A stretch of 64,000 nt of DNA, taken from assembly GCF_021916785.1 (NCBI RefSeq), contig NZ_JAKCFC010000002.1, positions 558,001 to 622,000 of the forward strand, written 5' to 3'. Each line of letters begins with the position of its first letter. The stretch's first letter is position 1. The stretch is from Mycolicibacterium lacusdiani. Its GTDB lineage: Bacteria > Actinomycetota > Actinomycetes > Mycobacteriales > Mycobacteriaceae. The notes under the pieces are model-generated. The model did no database searches. It was not told the DNA's origin and saw only the letters and a list, made by a program, of their open reading frames with translations. The position numbers were made by a program, and so were the translations under genes. Below, piece after piece: positions 38,529-48,643 of this stretch.

Positions 38529-41195
38529 ATGAGTGCATCGGCATACGTGGGTCGGGTGGGCACGCTGGCCGTCGCGCTGGGGGTCGGGGCAGCCGTGCTG
38601 ACCGCCCCCGGAGTGGCATGGGCCGAGCCCACCTCGGAGTCGTCGGAGACGTCCTCGGAGTCGACTCGGGACGCGGCGGAACAGTCCGACCCCGTCGACT
38701 CCCCGGCAGCCGACCAGGACTCCGATGCCGAGCCCGACCCGGACCCGGACGCCGACCTGGACACCAACCTGGACACCGACACCGAGGCGGACCCCGAGAC
38801 CGGTGCCACGACCAGTCAGGCGCCGCCCGGCGTGACGGTCAGTACCGGCGGCGCCGTCACCAGCGGCTCGACGGACGACGAAGACGAAGAGGAAGACGAG
38901 AACGACCCGGCGCCGACTCAGACGCCCACCGTCGAACGGGAGCCGGCGCGCGAGCAGTCATCGCCCTCCAAGCCCGACACCGACGACGTGTCCCCGCCCG
39001 CAGCCGAGCCCGTCACTTCGGTAGTGGCCACCGAGGTGGTCACCCGCGCGGCGCCCGACCATCCCACGACCCTTCGAGTCGCGCCGACGGCACTTGCCGT
39101 GACGCCTCCACCCGCCGTGCCATCGCTGCGGCCGTGGCCCACGGCGTTCGATCCGATCAGCGTGGTCACGTACGTCACCGGGGTGGTGTCGAGTCTCGTC
39201 AGCGCGGTGCTCAGTCCGTTCGCCGCGGGAATGCCCGCCCTGCCCGCCGACCCGTCACCGTGGGCGCTGCTGGCGTGGGTCCGGCGCGAGCTGTTCAATC
39301 AGACGCCCACCATCACCTACAACGCGAGCCAGAACACCCAGAGCCTCAACGTCGACGGCGACGTCGTCGTGACCGGTCACCTCGGAATCGGCGACGGTGA
39401 CGGCGACGCCCACACCATCGACGTCGTGGGCAGGCCGCTCAACGGCGGAGTGGTCTCCGTCGCGGCGGATGGCACGTTCACCTACCGGCCCACCAACGCA
39501 ATGGCCGCTGTCGGTGGCGTCGACCGGTTCACCGTGGTCGTCGACGACGCGGCTGCCGGTCTGCACGTGCACGGTCCGCTCGGCCTACTGCAGTTCGTGC
39601 CGATCCTCGGCAACTTCCTCAATCCCGGTGCGGGACATCGCGTCGCGAAGACCATCACGGTGACGGTCAGCCCGGTCGACGGCATCGACCTGTCGTTCCC
39701 CGACGGCTTTCACTGGGGTGTCGCACACGCAGGATTCCAGGCCGAGGGCGGCCCTGGCTCACCCGTCGACCCCAACTCGGACTGGTACAAGTGGGTGCAC
39801 GACCCGATCATCCAGTTCCTCGGGCTGACGAACGGCGTTCCCGAGAACGGTCCCGGCGCCTACGTGAAGTACGACGGCGATGCCCAGCTCGCGCGCGAGG
39901 AACTGGGCATGAACACGTTCCGGATGAGCATCGAGTGGAGCCGCATCTTCCCGAATTCGACTGCGCAGGTCAACGTCTCGGACCAGGGCGGGGAGATCAC
40001 CCTCGCGGATCTGCAGGCGATGGACGCCTTGGCGAATCAGGCGGAGGTTGCGCACTACCGTGACGTCCTCACCTCGCTGCGCGCGCACGATCTCGAACCG
40101 ATGGTCACGGTCGTCCACTTCGCGCTGCCGTCGTGGATCCACGATCCGATCGCGGCCCGGCCGCTGATCCAGCTCGGTCTGCCCGCGCAGGCCGCGGGCT
40201 GGCTGTCGCCGAGCACACCCATCGAATTCCGCAAGTACGCCGCCTATCTGGCGTGGAAGTACGGCGACCAGGTGGACAACTGGGCCACGATCAACGAGCC
40301 GTTCCCGCCGGTGCTGACGCAGTTCTTCGCGATCCCGGGTCTGGTGCCCGCGTGGCCGCCCGGCGTGATCCGGCCGGACCTCGCCGCGACGTTCCTGGTC
40401 AACCAGGCCGCCGGTCACGTCGGTGCATACGACGCACTCCACCAGTGGGACACGACGGTCGCCACGGCGGGCCAGCAGGCGGCGTTCGTCGGCTTCACCA
40501 ACAACATGATTCCGGCGCGCCCCTCGGACCCGAGGAATCCGCTGGACGTGCAGGCTGCCGATGCGTGGAATCAGTTCTACAACGATTGGTTTCCGAACGC
40601 GGTGATCGACGGCTGGGTCGACGCGAACCTCGACGGCGTGAAGACGGTCAACGAAGTCCACGCCGAGTTCACCGACAAGGTGGATTGGCTGGGCGTGCAG
40701 TACTACGGGTCCCAGCCCATGCAGGGCTTCGGCCTCGCGCCGGTGCCGGGCTTCCCGTTCCTGCGCGGCCTCCCGATCCGGTGTGCGGCAGAGTCGCCGA
40801 CGTGCAGCGACTTCAACCAGCCGATCGATCCGGGTGGTTTCCGCGAGGTGCTCGAAATCGCGGCGTCGTACGGCAAGCCGGTGTGGATCACCGAGAACGG
40901 CATCGCCGACGACGAGGACACGAAGCGGCCGGGCTACATCGTCAACCATCTCGCGGTGGTTCAGGACCTGCTTGCGCACGGCACCGACATCCGCGGCTAC
41001 ACCTACTGGTCGTTCGTCGACAACCTCGAATGGGCCGACGGGTACCACCTCCAGTTCGGGCTGTACGGATCCGATCCGACCACGCCCGAACTGGAGCGGA
41101 CTCCGAAGCCGGCGAGCATCGAGGCGATCAGTTCGATCACGACCGCCAACGCGTTGCCGACCGGTCTGCTCGGCAGCTACGTGCCCCAGCTATGA
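38529..41195 (+). CDS. Exported GH1 glycosidase with surface module
   Basis: 888 residues. A signal peptide (about 1-35, ending AWA-EP) is followed by an acidic Asp/Glu/Thr-rich linker to about residue 160, a hydrophobic stretch, AWVRRE near 245, and a cadherin-like or Big-type domain (GTFTYRPT, DRFTVVVDD) to about 390. The rest is a GH1 barrel: FHWGVAHAGFQAEG, acid/base Glu590 in ATINEP, and nucleophile Glu789 in ITENG. The substrate is probably a beta-linked glycoside and the location extracellular (inference). The signal, linker and Big domain are organised like the giant protein at 2-12142. M. tuberculosis has Rv0888 near this site, which is unrelated. Confidence 0.93.
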   Translation: MSASAYVGRVGTLAVALGVGAAVLTAPGVAWAEPTSESSETSSESTRDAAEQSDPVDSPAADQDSDAEPDPDPDADLDTNLDTDTEADPETGATTSQAPPGVTVSTGGAVTSGSTDDEDEEEDENDPAPTQTPTVEREPAREQSSPSKPDTDDVSPPAAEPVTSVVATEVVTRAAPDHPTTLRVAPTALAVTPPPAVPSLRPWPTAFDPISVVTYVTGVVSSLVSAVLSPFAAGMPALPADPSPWALLAWVRRELFNQTPTITYNASQNTQSLNVDGDVVVTGHLGIGDGDGDAHTIDVVGRPLNGGVVSVAADGTFTYRPTNAMAAVGGVDRFTVVVDDAAAGLHVHGPLGLLQFVPILGNFLNPGAGHRVAKTITVTVSPVDGIDLSFPDGFHWGVAHAGFQAEGGPGSPVDPNSDWYKWVHDPIIQFLGLTNGVPENGPGAYVKYDGDAQLAREELGMNTFRMSIEWSRIFPNSTAQVNVSDQGGEITLADLQAMDALANQAEVAHYRDVLTSLRAHDLEPMVTVVHFALPSWIHDPIAARPLIQLGLPAQAAGWLSPSTPIEFRKYAAYLAWKYGDQVDNWATINEPFPPVLTQFFAIPGLVPAWPPGVIRPDLAATFLVNQAAGHVGAYDALHQWDTTVATAGQQAAFVGFTNNMIPARPSDPRNPLDVQAADAWNQFYNDWFPNAVIDGWVDANLDGVKTVNEVHAEFTDKVDWLGVQYYGSQPMQGFGLAPVPGFPFLRGLPIRCAAESPTCSDFNQPIDPGGFREVLEIAASYGKPVWITENGIADDEDTKRPGYIVNHLAVVQDLLAHGTDIRGYTYWSFVDNLEWADGYHLQFGLYGSDPTTPELERTPKPASIEAISSITTANALPTGLLGSYVPQL

Positions 41196-41645
41196 GTCCT
41201 GCTTCATCGCCTCGGTCATCTCCTCCATGCTGACCTCGCGGACGGTCTGCGCGAGCGACCACTGGTGGCCGAACGGATCGCGCACCAATCCGTAGCGGTC
41301 GCCCCAGAACTGCTCCTCGAGCGGCATGACGACCGTGGCGCCCGCGTCGAGCGCGCGCTGGAACCTCGCGTCGACGTCGTCGGCGAACTGGAGGTGAATG
41401 GTCACCGGGGTGCCGCCGAGTGACGTCGGCGTCGTCGACTTGCCGTCGCTCATCTCGGGGAAGTCGTCGTTGAGCATGACCATCGAGCCGTTGATGTCGA
41501 GGGCGGCGTGGATCAGCTTGCCGCCGGGACCCGGGACGCGACCGTACTCGGTGGCGCCGAAGGCCTTGACGTAGAAGTCGATGGCGGCGGCCGCGTCGTC
41601 GACGACGAGGTGCGGGGCGATGTAGGACGTGGCGGGTTGGGTCAT
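41190..41645 (-). CDS. VOC family (PhnB/glyoxalase-like) protein, Rv0887c-like
   Basis: 151 residues. The two beta-alpha-beta-beta-beta modules are visible: APHLVVDDAAAAIDFYVKAFGATEYGRV, with HAALDINGSMVMLNDDFPE, and then TIHLQFADDVDARFQRALDAGATVVMPLEEQFWGDRYGLVRDPFGHQWSLA. His and Glu residues typical of metal-binding VOC proteins are present (HAAL, FWGDRYG, GHQWS). Substrate unknown. The end overlaps the GH1 gene by 6 bp. Confidence 0.9.
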   Translation of the reverse strand: MTQPATSYIAPHLVVDDAAAAIDFYVKAFGATEYGRVPGPGGKLIHAALDINGSMVMLNDDFPEMSDGKSTTPTSLGGTPVTIHLQFADDVDARFQRALDAGATVVMPLEEQFWGDRYGLVRDPFGHQWSLAQTVREVSMEEMTEAMKQDS

Positions 41646-41716
41646 GGCTGGTTCCTTTCGAGGAGGTTCACCACTACCGACCCTGCCGACGCCGGAAACT
41701 CATCGCAATGGTCGGC

Positions 41717-41965
41717 TCAGCCGCCCAGCTCCGACACCGTCGCGTCGAGGGTCCCCGCCTGCTCCTCCAGCTCGTGCTCGGACAGCTCGGCGCTGCCGGT
41801 GCGCTCGAGCAGATCGGCGCGCGAGATCACCTGTAGTGCGCCGCGATGAGCGTCGTCGTCGACCTCGTCACCCCGGACGACCTCGGCCCGCCCCTCGATG
41901 AGCACCAGCACCGCGTCGTCGTCGGACTCCAACAGTTGGCGTACGTCGCCACTCGTAATCGTCAT
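41717..41965 (-). CDS. Small conserved hypothetical protein
   Basis: 82 residues from ATG 41965 (MTITSGDVRQLLESDDDAVLVLIEGRAEVV); an ATG at 41983 would add six residues. The sequence is acidic, with a short hydrophobic strand (AVLVLIEG) and a charged helix (AELSEHELEEQAGTLDATVSEL). I do not recognise a family. Codon use and third-position GC match the neighbours. Confidence 0.55.
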   Translation of the reverse strand: MTITSGDVRQLLESDDDAVLVLIEGRAEVVRGDEVDDDAHRGALQVISRADLLERTGSAELSEHELEEQAGTLDATVSELGG

Positions 41966-42011
41966 GTCCCGGGGTATGCCCATCGAACGGCGGGTCACAC
42001 CCGGCCGGCCG

Positions 42012-42617
42012 TCACACCACCGAGAAACCCTCGGTGAGCGGCGCCCGCCCGGTGAGCGCAAGCAGCACCGTCTCGCCGTGGCCCAGCGCGACGCCGACCC
42101 GGGTGGCCAACACGGTGGCCTCCTCGAGCACCTCGTCGGGAAGGACGAGTGAGATGCCTGCGGCCCGGGCGATGTCGAGCCCGTGTACCGCGAGTTCGAA
42201 GGTCCGGGTCGGCAGGTAGTTGCTCAGCCGGATGCCGAGGCCACCGATCACGGTGATCAGCGGGTCACCCGCATCCGCAGTATCGGACAGAGCAGCGCGC
42301 GCCAGGGCGTCGACGGCAGCGGCGGGGTCGGCGCCGAGGTCTCGGCCGGCCTGTCTGCCGCGTTCGACGACGTCGGCCGCGCCGAGGCCTGCGGCCATCT
42401 CACGCAGGCGTGCGACGTAGTCGACGGCGCTGGCGAGGTCTTCGCGTTCGGCTGGGGCGCGCAGGTAGGTGCTGACCGTGACGAATGACCGCGACGCGTG
42501 CCCGACGAGCGACCGCAGGTCCCAGTCGCCGAGGCCGGGACCGTCCCACGCGTCGTCCGGGATCCGTCGCACCAGATCCGTGATCGCCTCCGCCGCAGCG
42601 GTGTACGTCGGCGCCAT
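42012..42617 (-). CDS. Maleylpyruvate isomerase N-terminal (MDMPI/DinB-like) protein
   Basis: 201 residues. The N-terminal helix bundle starts YTAAAEAITDLVRRIPDDAWDGPGLGDWDLRSLVGHASRSF, with the GxWxxRxLxxH motif typical of mycothiol-dependent maleylpyruvate isomerase-like proteins. A second His-rich helix (TRTFELAVHGLDIARA) supplies the remaining metal ligand type. These are often mycothiol transferases. The ATG shares one base with the citA stop (TGATG), so the two genes are coupled. Confidence 0.85.
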   Translation of the reverse strand: MAPTYTAAAEAITDLVRRIPDDAWDGPGLGDWDLRSLVGHASRSFVTVSTYLRAPAEREDLASAVDYVARLREMAAGLGAADVVERGRQAGRDLGADPAAAVDALARAALSDTADAGDPLITVIGGLGIRLSNYLPTRTFELAVHGLDIARAAGISLVLPDEVLEEATVLATRVGVALGHGETVLLALTGRAPLTEGFSVV

Positions 42618-43744
42618 CACGACGTCGTGACGCGGTCCCAGCCGGCAACGGTCTCCACGCTGCGTGGTTCGGGCCCGACGTAGATCGCGGCCGGACGCAC
42701 CAGCTTGCCGAGCCGCTTCTGCTCGAGGACGTGCGCGCACCACCCGGCGGTGCGGCCGCAGGTGAACATCGCGGGCATCATCTGCGGCGGCACGCCTGCG
42801 AAGTCGAGGATGACTGCTGCCCAGAACTCGACGTTGGTCTCGATGGCGCGGTCGGGGCGGCGCTCCCGCAGCTCGGCGAGCGCGGCCTGTTCGAGCGCGG
42901 CGGCCACCTCGAACCGCGGCGCGGCGAGCCGTTGCGCCGTGGCCCGCAGCACGCGCGCCCGCGGGTCCTCGGCCCGGTACACCCGGTGCCCGAAGCCCAT
43001 CAACTTGTCCTTGCGGTCGAGGATGCCCTTCACGACCGCGCGGGCGTCACCGCTGCGCTCAACCTCTTCGATCATCGGCAGCACGCGCGCGGGTGCCCCG
43101 CCGTGCAGCGGTCCGCTCATCGCGCCCACCGCTCCTGACAGTGCGGCGGCGACGTCCGCCCCGGTCGAGGCGATCACGCGGGCGGTGAACGTCGAGGCGT
43201 TCATCCCGTGCTCGGCCGCCGACACCCAGTAGGCGTCGATCGCCTCGACGTGGCGGGGATCGGGGTCACCCTTCCATCGCGTCATGAAACGCGCTGTGAC
43301 GGTGTCGCACTCGTCGATGTTGCGCTGCGGCACTGCGGGCTGGTGGATTCCGCGCGCCGACTGCGCGACGTAGGACAGTGCCATCACCGACGCGCGAGCC
43401 AGCTGGTCGCGGGCGGTGGCGTCGTCGATGTCGAGCAGCGGGGCATACCCCCAGATCGGCGCCAGCATGGCGAGCCCCGCCTGTACGTCGACGCGCACGT
43501 CGCCGCTGTGGATCGGCAGCGGGAACGGCTCGGCGGGCCGCAGCCCGTTGCCGAACTCGCCGTCGACGAGCAGGGCCCACACGTCACCGAACGTGACGCG
43601 ACGGCTCACCAGCTCGTCGATGTCGACCCCGCGGTAGCGCAGTGCGCCACCGTCCTTGTCGGGTTCTGCGATCTGCGTGGTGAAGGCCACCACGCCTTCC
43701 AAGCCTTCGACGAAGTCGTCGGGAACCCCTGGCATGCCGCTCAT
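42617..43744 (-). CDS. citA: Citrate synthase 2
   Basis: 375 residues, a short citrate synthase as in Rv0889c. Motifs: [26 protein letters not shown] (first catalytic His), [33 protein letters not shown] (second His), and [34 protein letters not shown] with the active-site Asp. It condenses acetyl-CoA with oxaloacetate, or acts as 2-methylcitrate synthase. The second citrate synthase, gltA, lies 3.5 kb away. Confidence 0.95.
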   Translation of the reverse strand: MSGMPGVPDDFVEGLEGVVAFTTQIAEPDKDGGALRYRGVDIDELVSRRVTFGDVWALLVDGEFGNGLRPAEPFPLPIHSGDVRVDVQAGLAMLAPIWGYAPLLDIDDATARDQLARASVMALSYVAQSARGIHQPAVPQRNIDECDTVTARFMTRWKGDPDPRHVEAIDAYWVSAAEHGMNASTFTARVIASTGADVAAALSGAVGAMSGPLHGGAPARVLPMIEEVERSGDARAVVKGILDRKDKLMGFGHRVYRAEDPRARVLRATAQRLAAPRFEVAAALEQAALAELRERRPDRAIETNVEFWAAVILDFAGVPPQMMPAMFTCGRTAGWCAHVLEQKRLGKLVRPAAIYVGPEPRSVETVAGWDRVTTS

Positions 43745-43827
43745 GGCCGAATTCTCGCACCCGTGTGCCGCGCCACCGCTACCGGCCGGTAACGGGTTGG
43801 CGAACGTGCGGGCGTAGCGTCTGGTGG

Positions 43828-44514
43828 GTGCCGAAACCCATGCCCGACGACGATCGCGAACACCTGGTCAGGATGCGGGTGGAGTACGGCTCGGTGGAGA
43901 AGGACGGCAGTGCCGACCTCGACGTCGACTGGCTCGGCGACGATCCCGCGACCGGCTGGATCACGTTGTTGCGCACCTGGATCGCCGAGGCCGAGCGGGC
44001 CGGGGTCGTCGAGCCCAACGCCATGGTGGTCGGCACCGTCGACGAGCGGGGATGGCCCGTCACCCGCACGGTGTTGTGCAAGGGCGTCGACGAGACCGGC
44101 ATCGTGTTCTACAGCAACTACGACTCGGCCAAGGGCGCGCAGCTGAACGCCCATCCCCAGGCGTCGGCGACCTTCCCCTGGTACGGGCTGGGCCGCCAGG
44201 TCCACGTCCGCGGCACGGTGACCAAGGTCGCGCCTGAGGTCACCGCCGAGTACTGGTCGAAGCGGCCGCGCGGGTCTCAACTCGGGGCGTGGGCCTCACA
44301 CCAGTCCAGCCCGATCGCCTCGCGTGAGGCGCTCCTGGCGCAGCTGGCCGACGTCACCGCCCGGTTCGCCGACGACGACGTCGTCCCGGTGCCGCCACAC
44401 TGGGGCGGCTACCACGTTGCGGCCGAGGAAATCGAGTTCTGGCAGGGCCGGGAGAACCGGTTGCACAACCGCATTCACGTCGCGGGCGGCCGGGTGACCC
44501 GGCTCCAGCCCTAG
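43828..44514 (+). CDS. pdxH: Pyridoxamine 5'-phosphate oxidase
   Basis: 228 residues from GTG 43828; an ATG at 43840 would remove four. The FMN-binding fold has [77 protein letters not shown] and the C-terminal [15 protein letters not shown]. It oxidises pyridoxamine or pyridoxine phosphate to pyridoxal phosphate. TAGCGT 7 bp before the GTG could be a -10 for a leaderless transcript. In M. tuberculosis this gene is elsewhere (Rv2607). Confidence 0.94.
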   Translation: MPKPMPDDDREHLVRMRVEYGSVEKDGSADLDVDWLGDDPATGWITLLRTWIAEAERAGVVEPNAMVVGTVDERGWPVTRTVLCKGVDETGIVFYSNYDSAKGAQLNAHPQASATFPWYGLGRQVHVRGTVTKVAPEVTAEYWSKRPRGSQLGAWASHQSSPIASREALLAQLADVTARFADDDVVPVPPHWGGYHVAAEEIEFWQGRENRLHNRIHVAGGRVTRLQP

Positions 44515-44516
44515 CG

Positions 44517-45791
44517 GTGGCGCGGCTCTTCGCCGACACCACCCCTCTGCGCAACCAGGACTTCGCGCGGCTGTGGTGGGCGGGCATTCCCACCGTCATC
44601 GGCGCCGGGCTGACGCTGTTCGCGGTTCCGGTGCAGCTGTACGCACTGACCCAGAACTCCGCATACGTCGGGCTTGCGGGCGTCTTCGCGCTCGTCCCGC
44701 TCGTCGTGTTCGGGCTGTGGGGCGGTGCCCTGGCCGACGCGATGGACCGCCGGACGCTGCTGCTGATCGCCTCCTGCGGGCTGGCGGTCGCGTCGGTGCT
44801 GCTGTGGCTGCAGGCGGCGCTGCAGGTGAACAACGTCTGGCTGGTGTTGTGCCTGTTGGCCTTTCAGCAGGCGTTCTACGCCATCAACTCGCCGACCAGG
44901 GCGGCCGCGATCCCGCGCATCCTGCCCGGTGACCAGTTGCCCGCGGCCAATGCCCTCAACATGACGGTGACGCAGTTCGGCTCGATCGTGGGGCCACTGC
45001 TGGCAGGCATCATGCTGAGCTGGGTCGACCTGTCAACGCTGTATCTGATCGACGCCGTCACCTGCGTGCTGCCCATCTGGGCGACGTACCGGCTCAGCCG
45101 CATCCCGGCGACGTCGCTGGAACGGGGGTCGTCGCGGTGGGGCGTCGGCGCCGTCCTCGACGGCTTTCGGTACCTCGCAGGCAACACGGTGGTGCTGATG
45201 TCGTTCGTGGTCGACCTGATCGCGATGATCTTCGGCATGCCGCGGGCACTGTTCCCGCAAATCGCGCACGAGAGCTTCGGCGGCCCGATCGAGGGCGGCA
45301 CCACGATGGCGCTGCTGGCGGCGGGCATCTCGATCGGCGCGGTCGCGGGTGGGGTGTTCTCCGGCTGGTTGCCGCGCATCCGTCGCCAGGGCCTCGCCGT
45401 GGTGACCGCGATCGTGGTGTGGGGCGCGGCGATGGTGGGCTTCGGGCTCGCGTGCGGTCTCAGTGATGGCCGTGCAGGCACCCTGCTCTGGTTCGCGGTG
45501 GCGTTCCTCGTGGTCGGCGGGGCCGCGGACATGGTGTCGTCGGCGTTCCGGAACACGATCCTGCAGCAGGCGGCGTCCGACGAACTGCGCGGCCGGCTGC
45601 AGGGGGTCTTCATCGTGGTGGTGGCGGGCGGGCCGCGGGTCGCCGACACACTGCACGGTGCTGCGGCGGCCGCGGTCGGCACCACGGCGGCAGCAGCCGG
45701 GGGCGGCGTCCTGGTCGTGGTGGGGGTGGTGATCGCGACGCTCGCGGTGCCCGCGTTCGTGCGGTACCGCGTATCCGGGCTGACGACTTAG
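44517..45791 (+). CDS. MFS transporter, EntS-like (MFS_3)
   Basis: 424 residues with 12 membrane helices. The start (LRNQDFARLWWAGIPTVIGAGLTLFAVPVQLY), the GGALADAMDRRTLLL loop and the SPTRAAAIPRILP motif are those of the enterobactin-exporter-like MFS group. GTG at 44517, two bases after pdxH, suggests co-transcription. Substrate unknown; siderophore or drug export are only family-based possibilities. A tandem TetR pair follows 34 bp downstream and may regulate it. Confidence 0.9.
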   Translation: MARLFADTTPLRNQDFARLWWAGIPTVIGAGLTLFAVPVQLYALTQNSAYVGLAGVFALVPLVVFGLWGGALADAMDRRTLLLIASCGLAVASVLLWLQAALQVNNVWLVLCLLAFQQAFYAINSPTRAAAIPRILPGDQLPAANALNMTVTQFGSIVGPLLAGIMLSWVDLSTLYLIDAVTCVLPIWATYRLSRIPATSLERGSSRWGVGAVLDGFRYLAGNTVVLMSFVVDLIAMIFGMPRALFPQIAHESFGGPIEGGTTMALLAAGISIGAVAGGVFSGWLPRIRRQGLAVVTAIVVWGAAMVGFGLACGLSDGRAGTLLWFAVAFLVVGGAADMVSSAFRNTILQQAASDELRGRLQGVFIVVVAGGPRVADTLHGAAAAAVGTTAAAAGGGVLVVVGVVIATLAVPAFVRYRVSGLTT

Positions 45792-45825
45792 GGAAATCAC
45801 ATCAAACCGGATTACGATTTCGCGC

Positions 45826-46494
45826 GTGTCTGAACTGGCGGAGGACATCGTCCCCGGCTTGCGTGAACGCAAGAAGCAGCGCACCCGCGCCACACTCATC
45901 GATGCCGCCATGGACCTCTGCCTCAAGCATGGCTACGAGAGCACGACCGTCGAGCAGATCGCGGCTGCGGCCGACGTGTCGCCGCGGACGTTCAGCCGCT
46001 ACTTCGCGACCAAGGACGCGGTGTTCCTCACGCTGATCTCCGACTACTCCGACGAGGTCGCGGTCGAACTCGAGACCATTCCCGCGGAGGTGGGCCCGCT
46101 CGAGGCGCAGCGGCAGGCGCACGTCGCCGTCCTGACCCGCGTCGCGGCGCGTCAGGTGGGCCGTTTGACCACCGACCGGATCATCCTCATGCTGCGCGTC
46201 ATCAACGCCTCGGATGCGCTGAAGCAGGCCGCGTTCGACTTCAAGCACGACGCCACCGAGGTGCTGATCGCCAAGCGGATGGGCGTCGACATCGAGGACC
46301 GGCGTCGGCGGCTCGTCAGCGCGGTGTTCGCCTCGACGATCGTCACTGCCTGCGGAGACCTGATCGCCGACACCGACACCGTGCGCCTCGGCCCCCAGGT
46401 CATGGTGGACCGCCTGAACGACGCCTTCGAACAGGTGGCGATGTTCGCTGCGGATCTGCCCCGGCCGACGGATCCGGGCCTGGGGCATGCCTGA
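45826..46494 (+). CDS. TetR family regulator (first of a tandem pair)
   Basis: 222 residues. The HTH is GLRERKKQRTRATLIDAAMDLCLKHGYESTTVEQIAAAADVSPRTFSRYFATKD (about 12-65). The C-terminal ligand domain is a TetR_C-type helical bundle. The GTG at 45826 lies 7 bp after TACGAT, a -10-like hexamer, so the transcript may be leaderless. The gene overlaps the second TetR gene by 8 bp, and the two are similar in their first 60 residues. The ligand is unknown. Confidence 0.93.
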   Translation: MSELAEDIVPGLRERKKQRTRATLIDAAMDLCLKHGYESTTVEQIAAAADVSPRTFSRYFATKDAVFLTLISDYSDEVAVELETIPAEVGPLEAQRQAHVAVLTRVAARQVGRLTTDRIILMLRVINASDALKQAAFDFKHDATEVLIAKRMGVDIEDRRRRLVSAVFASTIVTACGDLIADTDTVRLGPQVMVDRLNDAFEQVAMFAADLPRPTDPGLGHA

Positions 46495-47167
46495 CCTGCC
46501 GCTCGACGGGCTGCGCGAACGGAAGAAACGTCGGACCCGCGCCGCGCTCATCGAGGCGGCGGCCGAGCTGTGCGTGCGGCAGGGTTTCGACAACACCACG
46601 GTCGACCAGATAGCGGCGGCCGCCGACGTGGCGCCCCGCACGTTCAGCCGGTACTTCCCCAACAAGGAGTCCGTCGTCGCGGCGATCACCGACGACCTCG
46701 ACGACCTGATGGCCGAGGCGATGGAGAAGCAGCCGCTCGGCATCACGGAGTACGAGGCGCTGCTCGGTGCGTCGCTTGAGGTGTTCACCGGCAGGGACGA
46801 GTACGAGACGCCCGGGTTCCGCCGGATGGCGATGCTCATCCGAATCATCAACGGCTCGACGTCCTACCGCGCGTCGGCGCTGGCGTTGCGGCACGACGTC
46901 ACGAACAGGGCCACGATGGGCGTGATGGCGCGGCGGATGGGCGTGCCCGAGGGCGACCGGGCCGTCACGCTGGTGACCGATACGTGGGCGATCCTGTTCT
47001 CCGACTCGTTCGCCGGCCTCGGCCGACCGGGCAACGACCCGATCGAACCCAAGATCATCCGTGATCGCCTGTGCGCGACCGTCGCAGTGTTCCGCAGGAC
47101 CTGGCAGCCGTCGGTCGGCCAGCAGGACCCCGAGAGCGAACCCCACACGAGCGCGCCCGTGGCATAG
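46487..47167 (+). CDS. TetR family regulator (second of a tandem pair)
   Basis: 226 residues. The HTH (GLRERKKRRTRAALIEAAAELCVRQGFDNTTVDQIAAAADVAPRTFSRYFPNKE) is about two-thirds identical to that of the upstream gene, but the ligand domain is more diverged. The ATG overlaps the previous stop by 8 bp. gltA starts 62 bp downstream. The pair looks like a tandem duplication. Confidence 0.93.
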   Translation: MPDLPLDGLRERKKRRTRAALIEAAAELCVRQGFDNTTVDQIAAAADVAPRTFSRYFPNKESVVAAITDDLDDLMAEAMEKQPLGITEYEALLGASLEVFTGRDEYETPGFRRMAMLIRIINGSTSYRASALALRHDVTNRATMGVMARRMGVPEGDRAVTLVTDTWAILFSDSFAGLGRPGNDPIEPKIIRDRLCATVAVFRRTWQPSVGQQDPESEPHTSAPVA

Positions 47168-47229
47168 CGACTACCTTTCTGTGGTGACGGACAGCCTAGA
47201 TCCGGTCGACAACCGTAGAAGGGGTTAAC

Positions 47230-48531
<1,302 letters not shown>

Positions 48532-48536
48532 CACCG

Positions 48537-48594
48537 CGAGCAGACACCAACTCGCACTATCGGGGCCCTTCGAGTGCGAGTTGGTGTCTGCTCG
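48537..48594. repeat. Perfect 21-bp palindrome after gltA
   Basis: Arms 48537-48557 and 48574-48594 are exact reverse complements, starting CGAGCAGACACC and ending AACTCGCAC, around a 16-bp loop. There is no T-run after it, so it is not a classical intrinsic terminator, although it could stop transcription or protect the gltA mRNA end. It differs from the elements at 25842, 26787 and 35528. Confidence 0.85.
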
Positions 48595-48620
48595 GCCACA
48601 CCTGGTTGCGATCTAGATAG

Positions 48621-48643
48621 TTGTAAATACACAATGGTTGTGT
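48621..48643. promoter_or_regulatory. MarR-type operator upstream of the DHA2 exporter
   Basis: Two overlapping inverted repeats: TTGT-N6-ACAA at 48621-48634 and ACACAA-TGG-TTGTGT at 48629-48643. The second runs into the GTG start codon at 48642. The MarR gene at 50092 in the same operon is the obvious candidate for autorepression through this site (inference). Confidence 0.5.
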
